DNA of 64,000 nucleotides. Source: Paraconiothyrium sp. Pb-2020 (taxonomy: Eukaryota > Ascomycota > Dothideomycetes > Pleosporales > Didymosphaeriaceae). The stretch spans positions 248,001-312,000 of the forward strand of contig JAJUBI010000004.1 in NCBI GenBank assembly GCA_022419385.1, in the 5' to 3' direction. The position numbers and the translations under genes were made by a program. Positions within the stretch are counted from its first letter, which is position 1. Every line of letters begins with the position of its first letter. Below, piece by piece: positions 11,891 through 25,348 of this stretch. The notes below the pieces were generated by a model. That model saw only the letters and a list, made by a program, of their open reading frames with translations, did no database searches and was not told the origin of the DNA.

Positions 11891-12356
11891 TATTATAAGG
11901 GGGTTTCACGTACCTAACCTAGGCCGGCCTTACGGGTATTCAGTAGACGAGAGCAAATAAGCAACAGGGGGTTTAAGAATATCTTAACCCTACAATAAAA
12001 AGCAAGGTAACAATTATATAAGAAGACTAATAGATCTTATATAGAAGATATGCTTAATTTTAACATAGAAGTTACTATAAAGAAGAGAAAATACTTAGAG
12101 AACTATCTTAACTATATACTATTCTTTGTCGTCTAGAAGGTCCTGCCTAGACCCTAAGGTCCTAGGATCTCCTAAGGTCCCTTAGATCCCTAAGGTCCCT
12201 AGGATCTCCTGCTTATACCGGACCTTGTTACGTAATAGATAATATAAGCTATTTTATTAGCCAGCCTATAGGGCTTAATCTAGCTTACCTTTATTGCTAA
12301 TATTCTAAGTGTAATTCTCCCTACTTACCTTACTTAGTCCTACTATAATTGTAACA
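11891..12356 (-). repeat. 3' LTR of Gypsy-2b copy D
   Basis: 466 bp on the plus strand from TATTATAAGGGGG to TTGTAACA. Next to it lies the inverted polypurine tract TTATCCCCCCCTTT at 12,357, showing that this is the 3' LTR of a minus-strand element. Confidence 0.85.
12150..12225. repeat. Short tandem repeat inside the Gypsy-2b LTR
   Basis: Three imperfect units of about 18-20 bp, each starting CCTAAGGTCC followed by a TAGGATCT/TTAGATC variant. The same array occurs in the other LTR at about 26,070-26,130. It is absent from the 2a LTRs (E, K, L) and lies in the U3-side half, where promoter elements would be expected. Confidence 0.7.
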
Positions 12357-12373
12357 TTATCCCCCCCTTTAGA

Positions 12374-13050
12374 AGTAATTGTCCTAATACCCTAGTCTAG
12401 CTTCCTACAGTGTGGCGCCCTAGTAGTGCCTATTAGACGTATAAAGGTGCGCCAGCCCCTCCTGCCCGCTTAGGTATATTCTAACCTAGATTTTCTATTC
12501 TGTTCTAAACATACCTAAAGCTTCTACTTATCTATTTAGAAAATATTGTGCCTATGCGCTAGAAGTAAATTCTAAAGCCTTAAGATGTTGCTTAGCTATA
12601 AGCGTATTAAAAGTTAAAACTTTACTATTTTATAGACGCAGCCTTAGGTTAATATATAGGTTGCATTTCTATACACTCTAATTATAGCCTGTAGGTTTCT
12701 AAGGGTAACTAGGCTTTAGTTTAAGTAAGAAAGAGCAGAAATATCTAGCTCTTCTCTAAGTGCGCGCTGAAACTGCCCGCCTTAAACTAGAGCTAGCTAA
12801 AGCTAAGGTAAAGGAATATCTCTTTACCTATTATAGCCTTTAGGTTACTGACACGATGATCGGCTGTAAGAGAAGAATCTAGTAAAGGGTATAGCTTCTA
12901 GCAACACTTATGTATTACTGCTACTTTTACCTTTATTTACTAATCTTGCCTAGTTGTAGGCTAATTCTTCCTTCTTTAACCTTTCTAGTTTTTGTCTAAT
13001 TTTCCCTAACAGGTTCTAATGCTTGTCCTTCAGAGGCTTTAGAAGTTCTT
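12374..13050 (+). other. 3' region of copy D, unlike that of E and K
   Basis: Between pol and the 3' LTR. In E and K this space holds the antisense accessory gene; here the sequence is different. A plus-strand frame can be followed from about 12,440 to 12,760 with TAA/TAG stops and a CxC stretch (ILCLCAR), but a TGA and a poor six-Cys pattern leave it unresolved. It may be a diverged form of the same accessory gene. Confidence 0.35.
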
Positions 13051-13059
13051 AGCAATTTC

Positions 13060-16000
13060 TTACAGTTTGTAAGGTTTTCTTTTAGTTTCTATGTATTATA
13101 CTGTTCCGGCCATTCTTTTTATTTAACTAGGTATTTTTGCTAACCCTTAACTATTTGTAGGTTCTTATTTTTTAATCTTGTACTTATTGTCTTCTAGCTC
13201 TAGCTAAGTCTTAATTAGAGTGTCTGGTGGTGCTGGTTCTAGAAGGTTTTTATAAAAGGTAGTATATACTTTAGTACCTATAGGTAGAAGCAACTTATTT
13301 ATAACTAGTCCTTTAGTTTCTTATACTTTAAAGGGTCCTACCCTTAAGTAATCTAGTTTTTTGCTTAGTGTTTTATTTTAAGGTTTTTCTATCCTAGAAA
13401 AACCTTATCCCCCTTCTTAAAGGTTAGTCTCTTAATCCTTTATTTATTTGTATTTTTAGATGCTAAGAGGGCCTTATAGGTAATTCTATTCTATAGTATA
13501 AGGTGTAGGTCCCTTATTCTTTAAGCTTTGTCTTATACTCTTATAAAAATACTTTAATTCTTTAGATTTAATAAGTAACTGGCTTATATCTATAGTTTAC
13601 ATAGTGTGGGGAGTACCCTATTATACCTAACCTAGTGCTATTATACGCTAATTATGCTGTAGGTAAGAGTTTAACCTAATTATCTTACTGTTTATTAACG
13701 TAGAATTGTAGGTACTATTCTAGTATCTAATTTATTTATTTTATCTATCTATCTATTTATGGATAGAAGCTTATTAATAGCTTTCTATTTATGCCTAGTG
13801 TAGCTGTAAACGTATTCTAATATTTAGATATAAAGAGTTTGTTCTAATCTATAATAAATTCTTTAGGTAAACTATGTTCTATAAATAGTGTATTATTAAC
13901 TTTATAAGTAAGGTCTTCTGCTATTATAGATTCTTCTATAGGCCTAAACTTTGCTGCCTTAGTAAGTTAGTCTACTATTACTATAATAGTGTCGCATATT
14001 TATCTAGTTCCTGGCTGTGGCAATCTTAGGAGTTTTACTATAAAGTCTATTATTACACTTTACTATAGCCTTTCAGCCGCTAGTAGTAGTTATAGAAGTT
14101 TATAAGGCTTATATCTCTTAGGCTTATTCTTATAATATGCTAAACAGTTGCTTATTTTCTTAGTAACTAGTTGTTTAAGTTTTAGGATAGTATATTTATT
14201 TGCAATACAATGCGTTGTTTCTTTAATACCTAGGTATCTCTATTCCCTTAACTTATGCAGCTTTCTAATTAAAATAGGTATATATTAGTCTTTTACTAGT
14301 ATTCTTTGTCTGTAATCTCTCTAGGTTTTATTAAAACTATTTTAGAATAGATTGTACTCTTCTCTTTATTCTTTAGAGAGTTATAAGTAGTCTTAGGAGT
14401 TATATACCTTAGGTCCTATATACTAAAAGAAGGCTGCTTAAACTTTAATCTTTAGTTAGTTATATTCTAACATTCTGTCCCTGCGCACTTATAGTACAGT
14501 ATTATAGAGGTTAGTCTTATCTTCTATTAGGTTTAATCTCCTACTTAAGGCGTCAGCTGCGCTGTTAAGAATTCCGGGTTAATAGTAAATTGCAAAATTA
14601 AAGTTTGCTAGGAATTCTGCCTATTATACCTATCTCTAGTTAAGCTTCTTAGTTATTATAAAGCTAATAAGGTTCTAGTAGTCTATCTACACCTCTATTT
14701 TATAGTATACTCCTGTAAGTTATGCTTCCTACTATTAAAAGGTATCTACTACTACTATTAGTTTCTTATTATAAATATTATAGTTAAGTTCTGCTTCTAA
14801 GAACTTCTAGAAATAGTAGAACACTAGTTTCTATTTCCCTTTCTTATCTAGTTATAAGAGAATTACTTTTAGTGTATAATCTAATATATCTGTTTCTACC
14901 ATTATAGGTTTCTTTAGATTAAACATTTAGAGTAAAGGTGCTGTAAGAAATATTTTCTTTAATCTTCTAAACGCCTCTAGCAGTCTTCTAATAATTAGCT
15001 AGATAATCTTATTATTCTTTTTCTTTGTAAGATCTGTTAATAGTGCTGTTATTTTAGAATAGTTCTTAATAAACTTCTAATAGAAGTTAGTGAACCCTAG
15101 AAAGGATTAGATATTCTTTACTAACTTAGAAACTAATTATTTCTGTATAGTAGCTATCTTCTTTAGATCTATAGATACTCCTTCCCTTAAGATAATAAAT
15201 CCTAGGTACTCTGTTTTTATAATATAAAACTTATATTTATCTAGGTATAAAAGTAACTTATACTTCTTTAGCTTCTTAAGTACCTTCTTTATATATTCTA
15301 CGTACTCCTCTAGCGTCCTACTAGAATAGATAAGTATATTATTAAGGTATACTATGCAGAATACGTCTAAGTATTTATATAAGGCTTTATTAATAACTGC
15401 CTAGAATATTGTAGGCGTATTGGTTAAGCTAAAAGGCATAACTATATATTTATAGAGACTAAACTAGGTTCTAAATATAGTCTTCTATTTATATCCTTTT
15501 ACTATCTATATGCAGTAATACCTATTGCATATATTAAATTTTATAAACTACTTAGTTCTATAGAGTCTGTCTATAAGCTCTATAATTAATAGTAAGGGGT
15601 ACTAGTTCTTAATTATAGTATTATTTAGCTATCTATAATTTATATAGAGTTGCAGCTTACTATTCTTCTTAGGTACCTATAGAATAGGAAATGCTGTAGG
15701 GCTTTAACTGTCTTAGATATAACCTCTTACTAGGTTCTTTCTTAAGTATTTTCTTAGCTTTTATTCCTAGTCTACAGACATTAGCCTTAGCTATTCTAGT
15801 TATAGTTTTATGCCTTTATCTAGGGGAATCTTATAATTTTACTTTTAGTAGTTAGGGAGTTCTTCTCCCTTAATCTCTTTAAAGAGTTCTATATACTTCT
15901 AGTATTCTAGCAGAATAGTTACCTTCTTTAATTCTTTTTATAAGTCTAAGTATTGCACCTAGATAATTCTAGCTTATCCTAGGTTTTTCTTTAGAATCTT

Positions 16001-18608
16001 AGCTATCCTTACAGCTAAAATTTCTTTAGTTTTTTATTTAACCTGCTTATTTAGAGCATCTGGGGTCCTAGGTTTCACCTATTATAGTTATTAGGCTCTA
16101 GCAACTTTTAGTGTTACTCCTTAGCTCTATATTATTTACTTTACCTAGTCTATGTTAGGGTTGTATATAATTAGCTAATTATATTCTATAATAGCTTCTA
16201 AGCTTCCTAAGTTTATAATAGTAAAGCTGTGTTAGCTCTTAAATCCCTTAATTCTAATAAGTAATAGCGTTATTTCTAGGTATAACTAGCCTTTGCTGTA
16301 GCCTTAAGATATTATACTATTAGCCATTTTTAGTTATATAGGTACCTCCTTATCTCTATATAGTAGGTTGTATTTTTCTACTACTTCTAGTAATATTAGA
16401 TATTTTATTACGCTAGGGTCTATTAAAGCTTTTACTTAGAATCCTCTAATTGTAACCTACTTTATTATTTATAGTTTTGCAGTGCTATTAGCTTCTACCC
16501 TATAAGCCTTTAGAACGCCCTTACTAGCTTAGCTTCTTACCTGGTAGTATTTTAGTTTTTTAAATACTCTTATATTTTGTTATAGGTGCCTTTACAGTAG
16601 CATTATTTATAGAGAGGGTAATTTATCCTAGGTTATTTTAATATTATTCTAAAGGGGTTATATAGAATTCCCTTTCTTTATAGGTATTAGTTCTTTAACC
16701 TAGCTTCTAAAGCGCTGTAGGGGTATCCTATTATTACTCTTTTCTAGTGCCTGTACACGGTAATTATTTAGATATATTTAAATTCTTTATTCTCCTCCTT
16801 ATAGTGTTTACAGTCTGTTATTATACACTCCTAGTGTAATATAAACTTATAATTTAGATCTAGGGAGTCTGCTACTGCAGATTTCTTCTTACTAAGGTAT
16901 TCTAGGTACTCTGGCCTTTTATAGTTTATCTATTTCTAGGTTCTTATATAGTCTATATCTTTCTTTATAGGATATAAGTCTGCGCACTTATATTATAGGG
17001 TCTTATTATATCTTTCTAGACCTTATAGCCAGTTTCCTGTTAGATGCTTCTGCCTCTAGTAAATAGGGTAACTATTTATAAAGTATACGTCCCAATCCCG
17101 GGGTCTATAGTTTCTGGCCTAGTTATTAAACTAGTATAATAGTAGTTTTAGCTTAGGTACTTATCTTTGCCTAGCTAGAAGTATTTCTTATTTCTAGGGG
17201 TCTTCCTTACTTAGTTTTACTAATCTTAGTAGTAGGTGTAATCTATTATATAGTATTACCAGAATTTAGTTTATATGTGCCTATCTTTAATTCTAAGCTG
17301 CTAAGCTAAGTTTCTTACTTTTTCTTATTAAGCTACTACCTATTTGTATATTTAGTGTATATCTAGTCTAATAATTTGGATTTTTCTATAATAATTTAGG
17401 GCCTAGTGTGTAAGTTCCCTACAGACCTAGTATTATTTTACAGTTACTTAGTATACTACTATTCTACCTAGTACCCTTAGATAGCTTTTCTTATTTAACC
17501 CTTTTTTAGGGTTAGGGGTCTCTGCCTTCTAGAAACCTACTTCTATATCTAGTATTATAGTATTATCTAGAATCTTACCTAATTCTGGTGTTCCCTAGCG
17601 TAGCGTTGCTATTACTATTCTAATAATTTAGGCCTTTTTTCCTTAGACTGTCTTCTTAGGGTAATTAGCCTTAAAGTATTTTTATATACTATAGATTAAG
17701 CATGCTTTCTTCTAAAAGTATTATTATTAGAGATTATCTTATTTTTTCTATTATAAGGTTTGTTTCTTCTTAGACTAGGCTTTATCCCCTATAATTATAT
17801 CTCTGTCTTAGTCTTACCTATCTCTCTAATAGGTCTTCTTTAAGTTTACTTTTTATTCTATAATTAGCTTCTCTAGTTCCTTTTTCTCTAGGTGTTGTTT
17901 GTATAGGCGTTAGTTTACTTTAACTAATAACTTAATTAGGTCTTTAAGACTCTTAGCCTTTCTATAGTGTACTAGCTTATTCTTTACAGTCTTTTTAAGT
18001 CTGTTATAGAAGGCTGCTTATAGTGGGGTATTATTTTATATAATTTAAGCTTATAGCTTACAGAATTTAGCTATATACTTACTAGTTAAACTTTTCTACT
18101 TAAGTTACTAAATTAATCTCTCTACTTGTTATTCTTTATCTATATTACTAAATATAACCTTAATTTATTTCTTAAATTCTTTCTATAACTTAAAGACCTT
18201 AGTAGTTTCTTCTTCCTATTTATTAGGTTGGGTTTTATATACCAGGAAGTTGTCTATTAAGAATCTTATCTATTAGGCCGCTTTACCCTTTATATGTAAT
18301 CTGGCAGCCAGTATTTTAGTGTAGTTATTACTAAAGGTATTAGAATTGTATTAATAGTATAGATCTATATTAGTAAAAAAAGTCTTAAGGTCTACCTTCT
18401 CTCTATTATACAGCTTAGGTACTTTAAACTATATTTTAGCTAGTATAATTGTTAGGGCTGGAGGTAATATTATTACCTCTACTATAGCCTAGAGTTTCTA
18501 TATCTCTACTGCCTAAGCAGCTAGTAGTGCTGCTAAATTAGTTACTAGCCTAGAAGCTGTACTTTCTATTAGGGCCCTTAACCTAGTTAAGCTTAAGGGT
18601 GTTGCTAT
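13060..18608 (-). pseudogene. gag-pol relic of Gypsy-2 copy D
   Basis: Reads right to left. The gag start (ATG now ATA, followed by codons for ATPLS) is at 18,608. The capsid region contains the YNREKVDLKTFFTNID block near 18,350-18,420. The CCHC knuckle is near 17,700. The reverse transcriptase YLDD box near 15,317-15,360 reads YLNN. RNase H, integrase and a C-terminal chromodomain follow; the chromodomain at about 13,070-13,210 has KYLVK-KEWPEQYNT with a Trp codon turned into a stop. Stops are TAA/TAG. The layout is the same as in E, H and K. The chromodomain makes it a chromovirus. Confidence 0.85.
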
Positions 18609-18635
18609 AACGTCTTAAATATTAAGTAGTTAAAG

Positions 18636-18677
18636 TATTATAAGGGGGTTCTATATACCTAACCTAGGCCGGCCTTA
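18636..18677 (-). repeat. 5' LTR of copy D, first 42 bp
   Basis: TATTATAAGGGGG to GGCCTTA, matching the start of the left LTR at 11,891. It is interrupted by copy E after the CCTTA at 18,673-18,677, and the LTR resumes at 25,842. Confidence 0.85.
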
Positions 18678-19172
18678 TGTTACGATTATAACAGATTAAG
18701 ACCTAGTAAAGGGAAATAATTATACATAGAATATTAGCAACACCTTTATTACTAACTAGAGGATAGACGCTAGTCGGCAGGGCTAATTAGCTAAGGTATT
18801 ATATAACTAGAATCCCGCTAAAAGAGTAGGATTCTAAGAGTAAGCCAGCTTAGTAGGATTACTTAAAATACTCCTACTAAGGGGATATAATCCCCTAGAG
18901 CATAGTAAAGTAAGGGATTATAAGAATAATAAAAAATAGTATATAGTTTAGAGGGACTTTAGTATCTTTTATATTCTTTATAGTTAATTCTTCTATAGTT
19001 AAGATTAAAGCACATCTTCTATATAAGATCTATTAGTCTTCTTATATAATTATTACCTTACTTTTTATAGTAGGGTTAGAATATTCTTATACCCCTTATT
19101 ACACATCTGCTCTTATTTACTAAATACCTATAAGGCCGGCCTAGGTTAGGTATATAGAACCCCCTTGTAATA
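18678..19172 (+). repeat. 5' LTR of Gypsy-2a copy E
   Basis: Begins TGTTACGATTATAACAG and ends ...CCCCCTTGTAATA (RIP-altered TAACA). The internal region begins CTTTAACTACCTAATATTT, identical in position in D, H and K. Confidence 0.88.
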
Positions 19173-19199
19173 CTTTAACTACCTAATATTTAAGATGTT

Positions 19200-22100
19200 A
19201 TAGCAACACCTATAAGCTTAACTAGGTTAAGGGCCCTAATAGAAAGTACAGCTTCTAGGCTAGTAACTAATTTAGTAGTGCTACTAGCTGCTTAGGCAGC
19301 AGAAATATAGAAACTCTAGCTATAGTAGAGGTATTAATAGTACCTTCTACCCTAATAGTTATACAGGCTATATAGTTTAAAGTACTAGAGCTATATAATA
19401 GAGAAAAGGTGGACCTTAAGACCTTTCTTACTAATATAGACCTATACTGCTAATACAATTCTAATATATTTAGTAATAACTATACTAAGATACTAGCTAC
19501 TAGATTATATATAAAGGGCAAAGCCGCTTAATAGATAAGACTTAATAGATAACTTCTAGCGTATAAGACTAGACCTAATAAATAGAAAGAAGAAACTACT
19601 AAGGTTTTTAGGTTCTAGAAAGAATTTAAGAAATAAATTAAAGTTATATTTAGTAATATAGATAAGAAATAATAAGTAGAAAATTAATTTAGTACCTTAA
19701 ATAGAAAAGCTTAGCTAGTAAATATAGCTAAATTTTATAATTATAAGCCTAAATTATAGAAAACGCTCTGCTATAAGCAGCCTTTTAATAGGCTAAAAAG
19801 ACTATAAAGGATAAGCTAGTATACTATAGAAAAGCTAAAAGTCTTAAAGACTTAATTAAATTATTAGTTAAAGTAAACTAACACCTATAAAATATACCTA
19901 GAAAAAAAGAACTAGGAAGCCAGTTATAGAATAAAAGGTAAACTTAAAAAAACCTAATAAGAAGATAGGTAAGATAAGAATAGAGATATTATTATAGGGG
20001 ATAAAGCTTAAGAAAAAAAAGTAAACCCTATAATAAAAGAAATAAATAAAATCTAATAATAACACTTTTAGAAAAAAGCCTATTTAACTATAGTAAATAA
20101 GGGCACTTTAAGAAAGAGTGCCTAAAGAAGATAGTCTAAGAAGAAGAGCCTAGATTATTAGTAGTAATATAGTAATACTACGCCCTAAAACACCTAAATT
20201 AGGCAAAATTTAGAATAATAATATAATACTAGATACTAAGGCAGAATCTCTATAAATAGAGCTTATAGACCCCTATAAAGGGGTAGATAAGAATAGCTAT
20301 CTAGAGGTATTAGGCGAATAGTAGTATATAGAGTAACTAAAAGAAAATACTAGGTTTATAGGGAACCTATATACTAAGCCTAGAATTATTATAGAAAAAT
20401 CTAAATTATTAGACGACCAATATTAGATATACAAATAGGTAGTAGCCTAATAAGAAAAATATATAACCTAACTTAGTAGCTTAGAATTAAGAATAATTAT
20501 ATAAGACTAAGTTTTAATACTATATAATAGATTATACCTACTACTAAGACTAAAGAAACGTAGTATAGAAGAACCTAGAAATAGAAAATACTTCTAACTA
20601 AGTAAGAATAAGTGCTAAAGTAGAAAATACTATATCTATTAGTTTAATATATAGAAAAGAACTATAGGCCCTTATCTTAGAAAATATTATATAAATAGTT
20701 ATCCTATTTATTAGGGGCAAAAGTATCTAATAGGAAACTAGCTATAAGGCCTAGAATAATATAATAAAACCCTATAGTATAAGTGTGCGACACGTACCCT
20801 ATAAGAAAAGATATAAACTATATAGAAACCTAGAAAGAGATGATTATAGATAACTAGAATATCTAGAATACCTTAGTAAAAGAATCTTACAGTAGTAGAC
20901 TACTAGATCTAAACTATAAGTTTATATTACTAGGAATGTATAATTAGGTTGTAAAGACTATAAAGAAAAAGATAAGAATTAAATATATCTATACTTACTA
21001 TAGAAAGGTATTAGAGGAGGGCTATAGTAGATACCCTTATAGCACCTTAGAAGTAAGGTTAAAAAATAGATACTATAAAGAAAGGGGATACTATACAACC
21101 CCTTTAGAATAATATTAAGATAACTAGAATAGACTATTCTCTTATAAATAATATACTGCAAAGGCACCTATAATAAAATATAAGAGTAATTAAAAAACTA
21201 GGAACTACTAGTAAGAAGCTAAGCTAGTAAGAGTATTCTAAAGGCTTATAGAGTAGAAGCTAATAACTATAAAACTATAAATAGTAAAGTAGATTATAAT
21301 TAGAGGATTCTAAGTAAAAGCTTTAATAGACCTAGTGTAAAGATATCTAATAGCGCTAAGGAGTAGTAGAGATATAACCTACTATATAGAGATAAGAAAT
21401 GCCTATACAGCTAGAAATAGCTAATAGTATAATATTATAAGGTTATAGCAAAGGCTAGTTACGCTAGAGATAATACTGCTACCTATTAGAATTAAGAGAT
21501 TTAAGAGCTAACACAGCTTTACTATTATAGATTTAGGAAGCCTAGAAGCTATTATAGTATAATTAGCTAATAACATATAACCCTAATATAGATTAGGTAA
21601 AGTAAATAATATAAGCTAAGAGTAATATTAAAAGTTACTAGACCTAATAACTATAATAGGTAAAACCTAGGACCCTAGACGCCCTAAATAAATAGGTTAA
21701 ATAATAGACTAAGGGAATCTTAGCTATAAAAATAGCTAAGATTTAGAGAAAACCTAGGATAAGTAAATTATCTAGGTATAATAATTAGACCTATAGGATA
21801 AAAAAGAGAAGCTATAATTCTACTAGAATATAAGAAATATCAGAACTCTTTAAGAAATTAAGAGAGAGAAACTCCTAATTACTAGAGTAAGATTATAAGA
21901 TTCCCCTAGAAAAAATACAAAGCTATAACTAGAATAGCTAAGGCTAATATTAGTAGATTAGAAAGAAATTAAGGAATACTTAAGAAAGAACCTAGTAAGA
22001 GGTTATATCTAAGATAGTTAGAGCCCTATAGTTTTTCTATTTATAGGTACCTAAGAAAAATAGTAAGCTGCAGCTCTATAGATTATAGATAGCTAAATAA

Positions 22101-24670
22101 TGCTATAATTAAGAACTAGTACCCTTACTATTAATTACAGAGCTTATAGACAGACTCTAAGACTAAGTAGTTTATAAAATTTAATATATATAATAGGTAT
22201 TACTGCATATAAATAGTAAAAGAATATAAGTAGAAGACTATATTTAGAACTAGTTTAGTCTCTATAAATATATAGTTATACCTTTTAGCTTAACTAACGC
22301 GCCTGCAATTTCTAGGCAGTTATTAATAAGGCCTTATATAAATACTTAGATATATTCTATATAGTATACCTTAATAATATACTTATCTATTCTAGTAGAA
22401 CGCTAGAAAGTACATAGAATATATAAAAAGGTACTTAAGAAGCTAAAGAAGTATAAACTACTTTACTAGATAAATATAAGTTTTATATTATAAAAACAGA
22501 GTACCTAGAATTTATTCTAGGGAAGAAGTGTCTATAGATCTAAAGAAGATAGCTACTATATAAGAATAGCTAGTTTCTAAGTTAGTAAAGGATATCTAAT
22601 CTTTCTAGGGTTTACTAACTTCTATTAAAAATTTATTAAGAACTATTCTAAGATAACAGCACTATTAACAGATCTTATAAAGAAAAAGAATAATAAGGTT
22701 ATCTAGCTAATTATTAGAAGACTACTAGAGGTATTTAAAAAGTTAAAAGAAATATTTCTTACAGTACCTTTGCTCTAAATGTTTGACCTAAAGAAACCTA
22801 TAAGAGTAGAAATAGATATATTAGATTATACACTAAAAGCAATTCTCTTATAACTAGATAAAAATAGAAAATAGAGACTAGTGTTCTACTATTCCTAAAA
22901 GTTCTTAGAAGTAGAACTTAACTACAATATTTATAATAAGGAGCTACTAGTAGTAGTAGATGCCTTTAAATAGTAGAAAGTGCAATTTATAGGAGTATAC
23001 TATAAAATAGAGGTGTAGATAGACTACTAGAACCTTACTAGCTTTATAATAACTAAGAAGCTTAACTAAAAATAAGTATAATAGGTAGAATTTCTAGTGA
23101 ACTTTAACTTTGTAATTTACTATTAACTAGGGACTCTTAATAGCGCAGCTAACGCCTTAAGTAAAAGATTAGACCTAATAGAAAATAAGGCTAATCTCTA
23201 TAATACTGTATTATAAATACGCAAAGATAGAATGTTAGAATATAACTAACTAAAGATTAAAGTATAAGCCGCCTCTTTCTAGTATACTAGACCTAAGGTA
23301 TATAACTTTTAAGATTACTCCCGGCTCTTTAAGGAATAAAGAGAGGAGTACAATCTATTCTAGAATAATTTTAATAAAACCTAGAGAGATTACAGATAAA
23401 GAATATTAGTAAAAGACTAATATACACCTGTCTTAATTAGAAAACTATATAAATTAAGGGAATAGAAATACCTAGGTATTAAAGAAATAACGCATTGCAT
23501 TAAAATAAATATACTATTCTAAAACTTAAATAACTAGTTACTAAAGAAATAAGCAACTATTTAGTATATTATAAAAATAAGTCTAAGAGATATAAGCCTT
23601 ATAGACTTCTATAACTACTACTAGCGGCTAAAAGGCTATAGTAAAGTAATAACAATAGACTTTATAGTAAAGCTTCTAAGATTACTATAGCTAGAGAAAC
23701 TAGACAAATGTATAATACTATATAGTAATAGTAGACTAACTTACTAAGGTAGTAAAGTTTAGGCCTATAGAAGAATCTATATAGAGGACCTTATATAAAG
23801 TTAATAATATACTGTTTATAGAATATGGTTTACCTAAAGAATTTATTATAGACTGTAATAAACTCTTTATATCTAAATATTAGAACATGTTTATAGCTAT
23901 ATTAGGTATAAATAGAAAGCTATTAATAAGCTTTTACTTATAAATAGATAGATAGATAGAATATATAAATTAGACACTAGAATAGTATCTATAATTCTAT
24001 ATTAATAAATAGTAAGATAATTAGGTTAAACTCTTACCTACAGTATAATTAGTGTATAATAGTACTAAGTTAGGCATAACAGGGTACTCCCTATACTATA
24101 TAAACTATAGATATAAGCTAGTTGCTTATTAAAATCTAAAGAATGTAGAAAGCATTTCTATAAGAGTATAAGATAAAGCTTAAAGAATAAGGGACTTATA
24201 CCTTATATTATAAGATAGAATTTCCTAAAAAGCCCTTTTAGTATCTAAAAATACAAATAAACAAAGGATTAAGGGACTAACTTTTAAGGAGAGAAATAAG
24301 GTTTTCCTATTCTAGAAAAATTTTAAAATAAAACGGCTAAGTAAAAAACTAGATTACTTAAGGATAGAACCCTTTAAAGTATAAGAAACTAAAGAACTAG
24401 TTATAAATAAATTACTTCTACCTATAGGTACTAAAGTATATGCTACCTTTTATAAAAACCTTTTAGAACTAGCACTACTAGACACTCTAATTAAGACTTA
24501 GCTAAAACTAGAAGATAATAAGTATAAGGTTAAAAAGATTAAGGACCTATAAACAGTTAAGGGTTAGTAAAAATACCTAGTTAAATAGAAAGGATAGCTA
24601 GAATAGTATAATACTTAGGAACTAAAAGAAAACTTTATAAATTATAAGAAGGTACTAGAGAACTTTTAAG
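19200..24670 (+). pseudogene. gag-pol relic of Gypsy-2 copy E
   Basis: The gag start ATA GCA ACA is at 19,200. The CCHC knuckle at about 20,087-20,125 keeps GHFKKEC while its first Cys is Tyr. Reverse transcriptase at about 22,070-22,440 shows IDYRxLNNAIIKNxYPL and then YLNN for YLDD at 22,363-22,393. RNase H at about 22,780-23,140 shows LNYNIYNKELL. The integrase finger CxxC reads YLVY near 23,560, followed by KNKSKRYKPY, and the core follows from about 23,650. The chromodomain at about 24,530-24,665 reads KYLVK-KG-LE-YNT-ELKENF with Trp/Gln codons as stops. It would have encoded the capsid and the enzymes for reverse transcription and integration. Confidence 0.85.
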
Positions 24671-24799
24671 CTACAGTTTAAAAAGATTAATTCTAGGGAA
24701 GTAATGCTCTAGGAAGGTTACTCTAAGGTCTAGGTAAAGGGTAGAAAAATTAAAAAAAGAAGTGTTAGCCTATAACTAGCCTAGGTTAGTTAAAGGTAA

Positions 24800-25218
24800 A
24801 GATAGTAATAGAATAGACAGAATATTAGTAATTCTACTCTTTAAGGCCTCCTTCTTTAAGTTCTCTATTATATTAGCTATATAAGTATTTATATAGCAAA
24901 GAATTACTCCTTTTCCTCTGCTTAAGTAATCTTAAGGTAGAGGTAAGTAACCTTAGCTTTTATAGAAAGAAGAGTAAGCTGCTTCTAGTACTTTTTAGAC
25001 TAGATATACTTCTACTCTTTCTTAGGAACCTAGAGGCTACTTTATATAAACTATAATATTATAGTATACTCCCTAGTTTTAGTATCTATAAAATACTTAG
25101 AAATTCTCTTTTTTATATAACAGTTGCACTTTATTTATATCTCTAGGCTATATAAATGTACCTTATTAGTATAAGTATAATAGTAGTTAGTTAAGGATTA
25201 TTTTAGTACCTTAGGCAT
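24800..25218 (-). pseudogene. Antisense accessory gene of copy E
   Basis: Opposite strand to pol, between pol and the 3' LTR. It starts at an intact ATG (25,218) with MPKVLK. One frame runs to about 24,830 with TAA/TAG stops only. About 30 codons in is KCNCY..., the remains of a six-Cys module. Aligned with copy K (57,417-57,510) the joint pattern is C-x2-C-x7-C-x8-C-x2-C-x6-C, close to Zn(II)2Cys6 spacing; a 1-bp deletion disturbs the second half here. A Lys/Glu/Gln-rich helical stretch follows. The order and position are the same as in Gypsy-1 and Gypsy-3, suggesting a shared accessory function. No intron was seen or needed. Confidence 0.55.
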
Positions 25219-25348
25219 AGTTAGGAAGGCGAGGAAAAGGAAAAGAATATAATAAGATAGAAGTTCTACCTTTAAGAAGAAACTGCGCTGCTAGAAGTTA
25301 TAGAATAATACTAAGGTCTTAGAATAATAACTCTAAAGGGGGGGATAA

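Noticed and set aside
20979..21167. 62-codon open frame on the minus strand
   Set aside because: It lies antisense to the pol of copy E, has no recognisable motif, and the matching stretches in D, H and K do not keep it open. A chance frame.
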